A stretch of DNA of 64,000 bases from Pinibacter aurantiacus (GTDB lineage Bacteria > Bacteroidota > Bacteroidia > Chitinophagales > Chitinophagaceae): the NCBI RefSeq assembly GCF_019130065.1, contig NZ_JAHSPG010000001.1, positions 682,001 to 746,000 on the forward strand, given 5' to 3'. The notes under the pieces were generated by a model, which saw only the letters and a program-made list of their open reading frames with translations, had not been told where the DNA came from and searched no databases. Below, in pieces: positions 35,584 to 44,240 of this stretch. Numbering within the stretch: the stretch's first letter is position 1; each line of letters starts with the position of its first letter. The translations under genes and the position numbers were made by a program.

Positions 35584-36995
35584 TACAAAGTGTTTAACAA
35601 ATCAAATACTTTATTCAGTTCCACCACAGCAATGTCAACATCTTCCTGCGTAGTGCGCCAGTTCACAAATGCGGCGCGGATGCAAGACATACCTTTGTAG
35701 ATTGTTGGTGTCATGAACACTTTCCCACGTTTATTCAATTCAGCTAAAACTGCCATGATCTTTTCTTTCCGGCCTTTCTCTTCCTTCACGGTAAAGCAAA
35801 CTGTGTTCAAGCGCACCGGTGCCGCAAGCGTATAACCATCCGACTGATTGATCAACTCGCCAAATATCAAAGCCTGCTCAATATTTGTCTCTACAATATT
35901 TTTATACCCTTCTTCGCCATAAGCCATCAATGTAAACCAAGCCGGTAAAGCCCTGAAACGACGGGAGTTTTCAGGCACGTAGTTCAAATAATTAAAGTCA
36001 TCAAGTGCATTACCAAGATAGGGTGCATTTGAATTTTGAAATGTTTGCACCTGTAATATGGCATGCTCTTTTCTCGTGAAAACAACTGCACTGTCATACG
36101 GCACATTCATCCATTTGTGATTATCAACAGTAATACTGTCGGCATTTTCCCAGCCTTTCAACAAGTGTTTGCGGGAATCACTACAAGCAGCAAATCCACC
36201 GAAGGCGGCATCCACATGCCACCAGAAATTGTATTGTTTTTTCAGCGCTGCAATTTCCTGCATATCGTCAAAATCAACTGTATTCACCGTTCCTCCGCTT
36301 GCAATCAAAATAAATGGCTCGTCAGGTGTTTTTTCTATCAGGACTTTTAATGCATTTACATCCATGCATTCCCTGTCTTCCAAAGTCGGCACACTGATGA
36401 TATTCTTGCTTCCAATGCCAAGCATCGCGAGCGATTTAACAGACGACGAGTGAGGAACAGAAGTATATATTTTTATTCCGGGCTGAATTCCTTCAAGTGC
36501 AACATCATAGCCTTTTTGTTTACCGAACCATTGTCTCGCAACGGCTAATGCAGAGAAGTTTGACATCGTTGCACCAGTTACAAAAGCGCCCATAAATACA
36601 TCCGGTAAGCCGAACAGTTGCAGCAACAATTGAACAGTATGCATTTCAAGCATGGCCGAAACATCACCGTTGCCTTTTGCATTTTGCGTGTTCTGATCAA
36701 ATACAGAGGTTAGCCAGTCGCCAGCAATTGCCGCAGGTGTAGTACCACCTGTCACAAAGCCATAATACCTCGGCCCGGAAGAAGCAATAATGTTATGCAA
36801 AAATTCTTTTTCAAATAATTGCTGTGTTTGTATCGCACCCAATCCTTCTTTTGACAACAGTGGCAAATGATGTGAAGGCTGATCAATGCTAACGGGCCTT
36901 TCATCCAATCGCTGCAAATACGAAATACTCAATCGCTTTGCAGCATCGAGTATCTGTTCTATTTGCGCATTGTCATTTGCGAGATTTCTATTCAT
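35583..36995 (-). CDS. Group II PLP-dependent decarboxylase
   Basis: A 470-residue enzyme of the aromatic amino acid/glutamate decarboxylase family. SSGPRYYGFVTGGTTPAAIA, FVTGATMSNFSALAVARQWF, FWWHVDAAFGGFAACSD (PLP-binding Asp and Ala) and SITVDNHKWMNVPYDSAVVF (Schiff-base Lys). The ATG at 36995 is chosen because upstream starts (37007 and 37115) lie in a dispersed repeat whose translation gives a basic, non-conserved tail. The frame stays open across the repeat, so initiation at 37007, with GTAGGAG eight bases before it, remains possible. The location in a trp-his operon suggests Trp, His or a related amino acid as substrate (inference). Confidence 0.87.
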   Translation of the reverse strand: MNRNLANDNAQIEQILDAAKRLSISYLQRLDERPVSIDQPSHHLPLLSKEGLGAIQTQQLFEKEFLHNIIASSGPRYYGFVTGGTTPAAIAGDWLTSVFDQNTQNAKGNGDVSAMLEMHTVQLLLQLFGLPDVFMGAFVTGATMSNFSALAVARQWFGKQKGYDVALEGIQPGIKIYTSVPHSSSVKSLAMLGIGSKNIISVPTLEDRECMDVNALKVLIEKTPDEPFILIASGGTVNTVDFDDMQEIAALKKQYNFWWHVDAAFGGFAACSDSRKHLLKGWENADSITVDNHKWMNVPYDSAVVFTRKEHAILQVQTFQNSNAPYLGNALDDFNYLNYVPENSRRFRALPAWFTLMAYGEEGYKNIVETNIEQALIFGELINQSDGYTLAAPVRLNTVCFTVKEEKGRKEKIMAVLAELNKRGKVFMTPTIYKGMSCIRAAFVNWRTTQEDVDIAVVELNKVFDLLNTL

Positions 36996-36998
36996 TTC

Positions 36999-37107
36999 TA
37001 CTAACATATCGCTCCTACGGAGCTGGTTATATGAGGGTGATATAACTTGTTGTTCTACGAACGTTTTGCCCCTACGGAGCTGAGGGCGAATGCCACTCGC
37101 CCCTACC
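36999..37107. repeat. Repeat cluster: CTCCTACGGAGC units and GGGCGAATGCCACTCGCCC hairpin
   Basis: ACATATCGCTCCTACGGAGC is followed by a GGTTATATGAGGGTGATATAAC segment, TTTTGCCCCTACGGAGCTGA and the hairpin GAGGGCGAATGCCACTCGCC with CCTACC. The hairpin plus the CATTTTCAATTTTC after it is the third composite of that family. The cluster covers the 5' end of the decarboxylase gene. Confidence 0.85.
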
Positions 37108-37163
37108 ATTTTCAATTTTCCCCGCCTGACTGACGCAGTCGGGCAGGAACTTTCAATTCTCTC

Positions 37164-37760
37164 CTACTTTATTCCCAGACAAAAATTTTTCAAAATCTGC
37201 TCGCCCACTTCAGCGCTTTTTTCCGGGTGAAATTGAGCCCCGTAAAAATTGCCTTTGTGTAAGGCAGAACTATAAGGTTTTATATAATTGGTCGTTGCTA
37301 TCGTGTGTGGCCCTAGCGCTGCATGATAACCGTGAACAAAATAGCAATAGCTGTTTTCTTTCACATTGCTGAACAACGCTGTTTTCAAATCGTAAATATT
37401 GTTCCAACCAATTTGCGGGATCTTTTCCAGCGCCTCGGAAGGTTTGAACTTAGTAACGCGTTCATCAAAAATATTTAAACAAGGAGTGTCGTTTTCTTCG
37501 CTGTAAGAACACATCAACTGCATGCCAAGGCAAATACCCAACACAGGCTGTGTAAGGTTTTGCAACACTTCATCCAAGCCTCTTTCCTTCAAATATTTCA
37601 TTGCGTTGCTTGCTTCCCCAACACCGGGAAATATCACCTTATCCGCCTCTTTGATTTGTGCATGATCATCCGTAACAACCGCTTCCACTCCTATCCTTTC
37701 CAGTGCGTACAAAACCGACTGAATATTTCCTGCGTTGTATTTTACAATTGTGAGTTTCAT
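37164..37760 (-). CDS. hisH: Imidazole glycerol phosphate synthase glutaminase subunit
   Basis: A 198-residue class I glutamine amidotransferase. The ATG at 37760 is the family start (MKLTIVKYNAGNIQSVLYAL); a further frame upstream only translates the GTAAAAA array. VLGICLGMQLMCSYSEENDT carries the nucleophile Cys; GAQFHPEKSAEVGEQILKNF carries the catalytic His-Glu pair. It feeds ammonia to HisF. The gene follows trpA, so histidine and tryptophan genes are joined here. Confidence 0.95.
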   Translation of the reverse strand: MKLTIVKYNAGNIQSVLYALERIGVEAVVTDDHAQIKEADKVIFPGVGEASNAMKYLKERGLDEVLQNLTQPVLGICLGMQLMCSYSEENDTPCLNIFDERVTKFKPSEALEKIPQIGWNNIYDLKTALFSNVKENSYCYFVHGYHAALGPHTIATTNYIKPYSSALHKGNFYGAQFHPEKSAEVGEQILKNFCLGIK

Positions 37761-37803
37761 GTAAAAAGTAAAAATGAAAAAGTAAAAAGTAAAAAGTAAA
37801 AAG
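37761..37803. repeat. Heptamer array GTAAAAA between trpA and hisH
   Basis: About six copies of GTAAAAA, one with an inserted TGAAAAA, directly abutting the hisH start codon. The unit is the reverse complement of the TTTTTAC array at 12466-12556. Confidence 0.93.
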
Positions 37804-37819
37804 CTTGACACTAGTTTAT

Positions 37820-38590
37820 CTACGCTAATACATTAGCGATAAACTTCTTTGTATCTGCTTTGATGTCTGATGAATTTTCCAATGCTTTGACAAATGCGCT
37901 TCCAATGATTGCACCATTGGAATGCTTGCTTGCCGATTCAAATGTTTGTTTGTCTTTTATACCAAAACCCACCAACACTGGATTATTTAACTGTAAATTC
38001 TTTAATCGTTGCAAATATGTTTCAACTGCTCCAAAGTCTTTATCATTACCGGTTGTAGACGAAGAAGACACCGCGTATAAAAATCCGGTACTTAGTGCGT
38101 CCAATTCCTTTACTCTCTTCTCAGAGGTCTCAGGCGTTACGAGAAAAATAAAATCAAGTCCGTATTTTTTTATGATCGCCCCATACTCTGTTTCAAACTC
38201 GTATTGAGGTAAATCAGGCAAAATCAAACCATCAATACCTACTGCCGCCGCATCTGAACAGAACTTTTCAAAACCATACTGCATTACAGGATTCATGTAA
38301 CCCATTAATATAACGGGGACCGTAACGGTTTTGCGAAAGTCTTTGAGCTGTTTGAACAATGTTGCGATCGTCATCCCATTGCTTAATGCAATCGAACCGC
38401 TGTGTTGAATAACCGGACCATCCGCCAATGGATCGCTATACGGCATTCCGAGTTCAATCAAATCTGCGCCGCTTTCCTGCAATGCCTGCATTACTTCCAA
38501 AGTGCTGTCTAGCTTAGGATAACCAGCCGTACAGTAAACATTGAGCACTTTGCTGTTTTTATTTTTAAAAACCTGTTCTATACGATTCAT
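37820..38590 (-). CDS. trpA: Tryptophan synthase alpha subunit
   Basis: A 256-residue TIM barrel. LNVYCTAGYPKLDSTLEVMQ, ADLIELGMPYSDPLADGPVI (catalytic Glu and Asp are in ELGMPYSDPLADGP), GIDGLILPDLPQYEF, FLVTPETSEKRVKEL and VLVGFGIKDKQTFE. It cleaves indole-3-glycerol phosphate to indole for TrpB. The gene is 101 bases beyond trpB with two half arrays between. Confidence 0.97.
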   Translation of the reverse strand: MNRIEQVFKNKNSKVLNVYCTAGYPKLDSTLEVMQALQESGADLIELGMPYSDPLADGPVIQHSGSIALSNGMTIATLFKQLKDFRKTVTVPVILMGYMNPVMQYGFEKFCSDAAAVGIDGLILPDLPQYEFETEYGAIIKKYGLDFIFLVTPETSEKRVKELDALSTGFLYAVSSSSTTGNDKDFGAVETYLQRLKNLQLNNPVLVGFGIKDKQTFESASKHSNGAIIGSAFVKALENSSDIKADTKKFIANVLA

Positions 38591-38688
38591 CGAATAATAA
38601 TTGAATAACTGATTAACTGAATAACTGAAACTTTAATAAATGTTGTTCCCAACATTTTCAAATCTTCAAATTCACAAATTTTCAAATT
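38591..38688. repeat. Two unpaired arrays between trpB and trpA
   Basis: ATTGAATAACTGATTAACTG followed by AATAACTG (38599-38628) is a GAATAACT array; TTTTCAAATCTTCAAATTCA followed by CAAATTTTCAAATT (38654-38688) is a TTTTCAAAT array. Neither has its inverted partner here, so this gap may hold remains of two elements. Confidence 0.85.
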
Positions 38689-38691
38689 GCC

Positions 38692-39882
38692 TTACGCATC
38701 CATGCGATTCATGTAAGTGGCCAAGTCCTTATCTCCGCGACCACTCAGGCAAAGCACTACAACGTTTTTTTCGTTTAGTTGCAATTGATTCAATCCGGCG
38801 AGTGCATGGGCAGATTCCAATGCAGGAATGATGCCTTCCAATTTGCAAAGATTAAATGCCGCCTGTACAGACTCATCATCTGTGGCACTTAAGAATTTAC
38901 CACGGCCGCTGTCAAAAAGATGTGCATGCAATGGCCCGATGCCCGGATAATCCAAACCTGCTGAAATACTGTGTGGCTCTACAACCTGCCCGTCTTCTGT
39001 TTGCATCACAATACTCTTGCTACCGTGCAAAACTCCTGCTGTACCGAGTTGTGTGGTAGCTGCACTGTGCCCGCTGTTAACGCCAAGACCGGCTGCTTCA
39101 ACGGCTACCAATTGCACTTGCGGTTCGTCGAGAAAATGATAAAAAGCTCCGGCTGCATTGCTACCACCACCAACACAGGCAACAACGTGCGTAGGCAATT
39201 CGCTGCCTGTTTTTTCTTTTAACTGCCATCTCGTTTCTTCGCTTATCACACTTTGAAAACGTGCCACCATGTCCGGGTAAGGGTGCGGCCCTACCACACT
39301 GCCAATTACATAGTGCGTATCTGTCGGATTGTTGATCCAATCGCGAATAGCTTCATTGGTTGCATCTTTCAGCGTTTGGCTACCACTTGTTGCAGGCATT
39401 ACTTTTGCCCCGAGCATTTTCATGCGGGCAACGTTTGGTGCTTGTCTTTCAATGTCCTTCACTCCCATGTACACAATGCATTCAATTCCTTTCAATGCAC
39501 ATACGGTTGCAGTTGCCACACCATGCTGACCTGCACCTGTTTCTGCAATAATACGTTTCTTACCAAGGCGCTGTGCCAGTAACACTTGTCCAATCGCATT
39601 GTTGATTTTGTGTGCTCCGGTATGGTTAAGGTCTTCTCTTTTTAAGTAAATGTTTGTATTGAACTGTTTGCTCAAACGTTCTGCTAAAAACAATGGCGTT
39701 GGCCTGCCAACATAGTCTTTCAGCAAAGCATTAAACTCCTCACGGAAACCTTTTTCATACATGATTTCCAAATATTTCGACTGTAGTTCTTCTACATTGC
39801 GGTGCAACATCTCAGGAATGTAAGCACCTCCAAATTTTCCATAATAGCCCTTTGTATCAGGCGATGTGAATGTTTGTTTCAT
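38692..39882 (-). CDS. trpB: Tryptophan synthase beta subunit
   Basis: A 396-residue PLP enzyme. [40 protein letters not shown] (PLP Lys in HTGAHKINN), [40 protein letters not shown] (phosphate loop) and [20 protein letters not shown]. It condenses indole and serine to tryptophan with TrpA. Confidence 0.98.
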   Translation of the reverse strand: MKQTFTSPDTKGYYGKFGGAYIPEMLHRNVEELQSKYLEIMYEKGFREEFNALLKDYVGRPTPLFLAERLSKQFNTNIYLKREDLNHTGAHKINNAIGQVLLAQRLGKKRIIAETGAGQHGVATATVCALKGIECIVYMGVKDIERQAPNVARMKMLGAKVMPATSGSQTLKDATNEAIRDWINNPTDTHYVIGSVVGPHPYPDMVARFQSVISEETRWQLKEKTGSELPTHVVACVGGGSNAAGAFYHFLDEPQVQLVAVEAAGLGVNSGHSAATTQLGTAGVLHGSKSIVMQTEDGQVVEPHSISAGLDYPGIGPLHAHLFDSGRGKFLSATDDESVQAAFNLCKLEGIIPALESAHALAGLNQLQLNEKNVVVLCLSGRGDKDLATYMNRMDA

Positions 39883-39891
39883 TTTATATTA

Positions 39892-40022
39892 TTTCACGCA
39901 AAGCAACATAAGAAGCAAAGGCACAAAGGCAACAAGTTATTATGAGCTTTGTTAAAAGAGATATGTTTAAAAAATCAGGCTCCTCATTTTCAAATTCTCA
40001 AATCTTCAAATTTTCAAATTTG
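39892..40022. repeat. TTTCACGCAAAG unit and TTTTCAAAT array upstream of trpB
   Basis: ATTTCACGCAAAGCAACATA, followed by AAGAAGCAAAGGCACAAAGG, is a half copy of the element at 56398-56544. After a plain 50 bases a TTTTCAAAT-type array (39985-40022) reaches the stop region of the GNAT gene at 40027. Confidence 0.8.
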
Positions 40023-40026
40023 CGGT

Positions 40027-40515
40027 TTACAACGTAAGCTGCAAAAACTTCAAGTCAAGCCATCGGTCAAACTTATAGCCAACCTGTTTGAACAATCCTA
40101 CTTCTTCGAAGCCGAATTTTTTATGCAGGTTAATGCTGATATCGTTTGTAGCATCAATGCCCGCAACGATCACGTGCATGTTCAGCTTTTTTGCCGCATC
40201 AATCAATGGCTGCATGAGCAACTTGCTTATGCCCTTGCCTCTTGCTTTTTCTGCCACATAAATAAGATTTTCAACGGTAAATTTATATCCTGTCCAAGGC
40301 CTGAAAGGCCCAATGGAACTGAATCCCATCACTTCTCCGTTTTCTTCGGCAACAAACACCGGAAAGCCTTGTTCTTTCTTTGTGGCGAACCATTGCTGGC
40401 GCATTTCCAATGTATGCGGGTTGTAGTCATATACGGCGGTGGTGTTTAATATCGCATCATTGTATATTTCCAGTATTTGCGGCAAATCGGCATCTGTGGC
40501 TTCTCTTACTATCAT
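40027..40515 (-). CDS. GNAT acetyltransferase, Pat/MnaT-like
   Basis: A 162-residue protein of the phosphinothricin-acetyltransferase type: MIVREATDADLPQILEIYND, TAVYDYNPHTLEMRQQWFAT, GFSSIGPFRPWTGYKFTVEN, YVAEKARGKGISKLLMQPLI (acetyl-CoA loop) and FEEVGLFKQVGYKFDRWLDL. Relatives acetylate amino acid analogues such as methionine sulfone or sulfoximine. Inserted between trpF and trpB, 10 bases after the trpF stop. Confidence 0.88.
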   Translation of the reverse strand: MIVREATDADLPQILEIYNDAILNTTAVYDYNPHTLEMRQQWFATKKEQGFPVFVAEENGEVMGFSSIGPFRPWTGYKFTVENLIYVAEKARGKGISKLLMQPLIDAAKKLNMHVIVAGIDATNDISINLHKKFGFEEVGLFKQVGYKFDRWLDLKFLQLTL

Positions 40516-40525
40516 GTGAAATTTA

Positions 40526-41155
40526 TTACGACAACTCTTTAATAAATGTTTTTACCTTCTGCATGTCCTTTACTCCAGGACTTACTTCAAATTTGCTATT
40601 GATATCTACAGCAAACAAAGCTTTCGACGATGGCTCTTTTGCAAACTCTTTCAGTTTCTCAACATCATCAGGTTGTATGCCACCACTCAGGAAATACGGT
40701 TTACCGATAGTGACGTTTTTCAATTGGTTCCAGTCAAATTTCTTTCCCGTACCTCCGTAACCCGCGCCCATTGTATCGAACATAAACATGTCACACACAT
40801 CCATATAAGGTTTGATCATCCACTCGATACTATCGTTTTCACTCAGGCGGAATGCTTTTACTACCGAGATATAATCTGCAATGCGTTCGCAGTAGCGGGG
40901 CGATTCATCGCCATGCAACTGCACCATGTGCAAACCGCATTCATCTACCATGTGCAATACTTCTTCTACCGGTGCATTTACAAACACGCCTACTTTGTTG
41001 ATGTTCTTAATCTTCTTCAACTGCAAAAGACTCATCTGTTTGAAAATGTACCTGGGCGATTTCGGATAAAAAATAAATCCCGCAAATGTAGCGCCGATGC
41101 TTTCTAGTTCAGCTACTTGCTCCGGTTGCATCATGCCGCAGACTTTTACTCTCAT
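40526..41155 (-). CDS. trpF: Phosphoribosylanthranilate isomerase
   Basis: A 209-residue TIM barrel. MRVKVCGMMQPEQVAELESI (catalytic Cys in VCGM), GFIFYPKSPRYIFKQ, VDECGLHMVQLHGDESPRYC, MFDTMGAGYGGTGKKFDW (catalytic Asp) and PYFLSGGIQPDDVEKLKEFA. Its ATG overlaps the trpC stop by four bases. Confidence 0.96.
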   Translation of the reverse strand: MRVKVCGMMQPEQVAELESIGATFAGFIFYPKSPRYIFKQMSLLQLKKIKNINKVGVFVNAPVEEVLHMVDECGLHMVQLHGDESPRYCERIADYISVVKAFRLSENDSIEWMIKPYMDVCDMFMFDTMGAGYGGTGKKFDWNQLKNVTIGKPYFLSGGIQPDDVEKLKEFAKEPSSKALFAVDINSKFEVSPGVKDMQKVKTFIKELS

Positions 41156-41949
41156 GTTCTTGTCGATTGGTTTTTAAGTTGTGAAACGAATGTGGCGAAA
41201 GCCTTTGAGGGGTCAGCCTCTTTCATAAAATTCTCGCCGATCAAAAATCCACGAAATCCGTTTTGTTTAAAAATATTGATATTTTCAATTGAACTGATAC
41301 CACTCTCTGCAACTTTTATCTTATCTGCCGGTATCTTTTTCGACATGGCAATGCTGCGCTCTATATCTACGATAAATGTTTTCAAATTTCTGTTATTCAC
41401 CCCTACAATTTCTGTTTCGTTGCAAATGTGTTGCAACTCTTCTTCGTCATGTAATTCAAGTAATACTTCCAATGACAATGACTTTGCAAATGCTGCCAAA
41501 CGTTTTACTTCTTCTGGCGTAAGGCAAGCTGCTATCAGCAAAATTACATCAGCTCCCATTGACTTCGCCTCCACTATCTGGTACTCATCTATGATAAAAT
41601 CTTTTCGCAAAATAGGAATATTGTTCACCCTTGCTTTGATCAGGTCTTCAGTCGTCCCTCCAAAAAATATCTCGTCTGTCAACACCGATAAACAGGATGC
41701 TCCATTTGCTCTGTAAGCGCTTGTAACTTCTACCACATCAGCAGTTCCATTGATCATTCCTTTTGATGGCGACTTTCTCTTAAACTCTGCAATGATGCCC
41801 GTTCTATCTTCGTCGAGCAAAAACTGTTTCAGAGAAAATGTCTCTCTTCCAAAGAACTCGCTCTGTTTCAATTCGTCTACGGATTTTTTCGCTTTCCTTT
41901 CTGCTACTTCAATTTTCTTCTGCTCAATTATTTTATCTAAAATGTTCAT
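41152..41949 (-). CDS. trpC: Indole-3-glycerol phosphate synthase
   Basis: A 265-residue TIM barrel. MNILDKIIEQKKIEVAERKA, IIAEFKRKSPSKGMINGTAD (catalytic Lys and substrate site), LSVLTDEIFFGGTTEDL, PILRKDFIIDEYQIVEAKSM, GADVILLIAACLT, EIVGVNNRNLKTF and VAESGISSIENINIFKQNGF. It closes the indole ring in step four of the pathway. Confidence 0.97.
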   Translation of the reverse strand: MNILDKIIEQKKIEVAERKAKKSVDELKQSEFFGRETFSLKQFLLDEDRTGIIAEFKRKSPSKGMINGTADVVEVTSAYRANGASCLSVLTDEIFFGGTTEDLIKARVNNIPILRKDFIIDEYQIVEAKSMGADVILLIAACLTPEEVKRLAAFAKSLSLEVLLELHDEEELQHICNETEIVGVNNRNLKTFIVDIERSIAMSKKIPADKIKVAESGISSIENINIFKQNGFRGFLIGENFMKEADPSKAFATFVSQLKNQSTRT

Positions 41950-41956
41950 CTTTATA

Positions 41957-42053
41957 AGTTAAAAGTCAAAATTAAAAAGTCAAAAGTCGAAAGCTGAAAG
42001 CCAAAAAATGTTCAAAAAGTCGCACATATTTTGACTTTTTACTTTTTACTTTT
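41957..42053. repeat. Inverted pair of AAAAGTCAAAAGT arrays
   Basis: AAAAGTCAAAATTAAAAAGT, continuing CAAAAGTCGAAAG, pairs with TTTTGACTTTTTACTTTTTA ending CTTTTG. The centre is about 30 bases. The right arm encodes the last codons (Lys-Ser-Lys-Lys) and TAA of the GNAT gene ending at 42039. Confidence 0.93.
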
Positions 42054-42482
42054 GAATTCCATACACACCTTAATATTATTCCTCACCGTCACCTCAAATC
42101 CTAATCGTTTATAAAAAGCTTCCGCTCTTTCGTTAACCGCCAAAACCTCAAGTCTTATTGGCTTCTGCAACGCTACTGCTCTTTCAATTAGCTTTTTCAA
42201 AATATCTGCTCCAATTCCCTTTTGCTGGTATTCGTTTACAATCAGGATATTCTTTAAAAATATTTCGTTATCATTTTCCTGTACTTCCAGTAGCCCTATA
42301 CAATGATCTTCTGCAATGATGAACTCGATATTTTGAGGCTTATAGTTTTTAAATACAAATTGTCGCTGCCATTCTTCGTCCCATCCAAACATCTTTTCAA
42401 CATAAGGTTTGATCGACCTTTTCTTTATGTCGAAAATCAATTCGCTGTCACCATTCATGGCGCGGATCAATCTGTATGTCAT
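42039..42482 (-). CDS. GNAT N-acetyltransferase between trpD and trpC
   Basis: A 147-residue protein. NILIVNEYQQKGIGADILKK is the acetyl-CoA loop; EVLAVNERAEAFYKRLGFEV the C-terminal GNAT motif. The start GTMTYRLIRAMNGDSELIFD-like region is typical. Its ATG overlaps the trpD stop (ATGA). The last four codons and the stop come from the repeat. Substrate unknown. Confidence 0.82.
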   Translation of the reverse strand: MTYRLIRAMNGDSELIFDIKKRSIKPYVEKMFGWDEEWQRQFVFKNYKPQNIEFIIAEDHCIGLLEVQENDNEIFLKNILIVNEYQQKGIGADILKKLIERAVALQKPIRLEVLAVNERAEAFYKRLGFEVTVRNNIKVCMEFKSKK

Positions 42483-43471
42483 TGCATTGCTATTAATTTT
42501 TGCAAGCTTTCGTAAGCTTTGCCACTTTCCAGGCTTTCCACTGCCGCGTTATAAGCGGCCTCGTAATCTCCGTATTTCCCCGAGCCATTCAATGCCATTG
42601 CAGCATTTGCAAATACCACTGCGTTCTGCGCCCACGTTCCTTTTCCCTGGATTACTTTAAGAAAAATCTTCGCGGCTTCTTCCGGTGAATTGCCACCATA
42701 AATATCGGATGCATTTACCATTCTTTTACCTAATTGCTCCGGTGTCATGATGCGCTCACCGCGATTGGTGATCACTTTGGTATCGTTTGTCAGAGAAATT
42801 TCATCATACCCGTCGAGACTGTGGATGATGGCAAATTCACGGTTGGTTTGTTGCAACAAATACGTGTATATCCTTGCCATTTCAAGGTTGTACACACCTA
42901 CCAATTGAAACGCAGGATTCGCGGGGTTCACCATTGGCCCAAGCATGTTGAAGAATGTCCTCACTGCAAGATTCTTGCGGATCGGGGCAACTGTTTTCAA
43001 TGCCGGGTGAAATATTGGTGCGTGCAAAAAGCAAATATTTGCCTCGTCCACTTCCCTTTGTAGCGCTCCATTATCTGACTTGAATTTGTAACCCAGCTGC
43101 TCCATTACATTTGAGGCTCCGCTTACCGATGTTGCGCCGTAATTGCCGTGTTTGGCAACTTTGTGCCCGGCACCTGCTACCACAAAACATGAAAGTGTAG
43201 AGATGTTAAATGTATTTTTTCCATCACCACCGGTTCCAACAATGTCAATTACTTTGTGACCATTCAGGTCAACTTTCACACACAGTTCCAGCAATGCATC
43301 TCCAAAACCCTGCAATTCGGCAATGGTAATGCTGCGCATTAAAAACACCGTTACAAATGCGGTTATTTCGTGTTCGTTGTACTGTCCGCGACTAATGTTT
43401 ACCAGCACATCCTTTGCCTGCTCGCGGCTCAGCGTTTTATGTTCGAATAAATATTGTAAAATCTTTTTCAT
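42479..43471 (-). CDS. trpD: Anthranilate phosphoribosyltransferase
   Basis: A 330-residue enzyme. The ATG at 43471 (MKKILQYLFEHKTLSREQA) is the family start; twelve codons upstream are less likely. DIVGTGGDGKNTFNISTLSC is the PRPP loop; VAKHGNYGATSVSGASNVME binds anthranilate; NLAVRTFFNMLGPMVNPANP and SLDGYDEISLTNDTKVI follow. It transfers the phosphoribosyl group to anthranilate. Confidence 0.97.
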   Translation of the reverse strand: MKKILQYLFEHKTLSREQAKDVLVNISRGQYNEHEITAFVTVFLMRSITIAELQGFGDALLELCVKVDLNGHKVIDIVGTGGDGKNTFNISTLSCFVVAGAGHKVAKHGNYGATSVSGASNVMEQLGYKFKSDNGALQREVDEANICFLHAPIFHPALKTVAPIRKNLAVRTFFNMLGPMVNPANPAFQLVGVYNLEMARIYTYLLQQTNREFAIIHSLDGYDEISLTNDTKVITNRGERIMTPEQLGKRMVNASDIYGGNSPEEAAKIFLKVIQGKGTWAQNAVVFANAAMALNGSGKYGDYEAAYNAAVESLESGKAYESLQKLIAMQ

Positions 43472-43540
43472 TTTGCTTTTTTGTTTAACACCCGATTCAA
43501 TCACCATTTCTGTTTCAATTCATCTCGCCGTTTGGGCATC

Positions 43541-43602
43541 AGGGCGAATGCGATTCGCCCCTACGCACTCCATTTTCAATTTTCAACTTTCAATTTTCAA
43601 TT
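43541..43602. repeat. Composite repeat: AGGGCGAATGCGATTCGCCC hairpin plus TTTTCAA array
   Basis: The hairpin AGGGCGAATGCGATTCGCCC with CTAC is followed by CATTTTCAATTTTCAACTTT and CAATTTTCAATTAA, ending at the trpG stop (43597). Fourth composite of the same order. Confidence 0.88.
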
Positions 43603-44214
43603 AATCTCCAGCCAATTCCTCAAAATCTTCTCGCCCATTGGTGTTAAAACGCTTTCTGGGTGGAACTGTACCCCTTGCACGTCATATTTTTTATGGCGCA
43701 ATGCCATGATAAAACCGTTTTCATCTTCAGCGGTAATTTCCAGCTCTTCGGGAAATCCCTTTTTATCTATCACCCATGAATGATAACGGCCAACTTCCAA
43801 TTCTGCTGGTAAATTATTGAACACTTCGTTGGTGCCTTTCGGTGCAACTTTCTTTTGCATGATGTTCGTTGCCACACCGTGATAAACTGTTGACAGGTTT
43901 GTAAGATTTCCACCAAATGCCTGTCCTATCGCCTGATGGCCAAGACATACGCCCAGTATGGATTTCGTTGGTGCATACTGTTTGATCAAAGGCAACAACA
44001 AACCTGCTTCTTCAGGAATGCCTGGACCCGGTGATAAAATGATTTTGTCATATTGATCAACGTCTGCCAGTGCAATTTTATCATTGCGGTAAACGTCCAC
44101 TTTTGTGTGTGTTATTTTCTCTACAAGATGCACGAGGTTATAAGTGAATGAATCGTAATTATCAAACACCAATATTTTTCCTACGCCTTTATTATCTGTT
44201 GTATTATTAGCCAT
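43597..44214 (-). CDS. trpG: Anthranilate synthase glutaminase subunit
   Basis: A 205-residue class I amidotransferase. KILVFDNYDSFTYNLVHLVE, IILSPGPGIPEEAGLLLPLI, ILGVCLGHQAIGQAFGGNLT (nucleophile Cys), ELEVGRYHSWVIDKKGFPEE and QGVQFHPESVLTPMGEKILR (catalytic His and Glu). Feeds ammonia to TrpE. The stop lies in the TTTTCAA array. Confidence 0.97.
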   Translation of the reverse strand: MANNTTDNKGVGKILVFDNYDSFTYNLVHLVEKITHTKVDVYRNDKIALADVDQYDKIILSPGPGIPEEAGLLLPLIKQYAPTKSILGVCLGHQAIGQAFGGNLTNLSTVYHGVATNIMQKKVAPKGTNEVFNNLPAELEVGRYHSWVIDKKGFPEELEITAEDENGFIMALRHKKYDVQGVQFHPESVLTPMGEKILRNWLEIN

Positions 44215-44240
44215 GATTGTGTTTTAATTGACGCCCAAAA

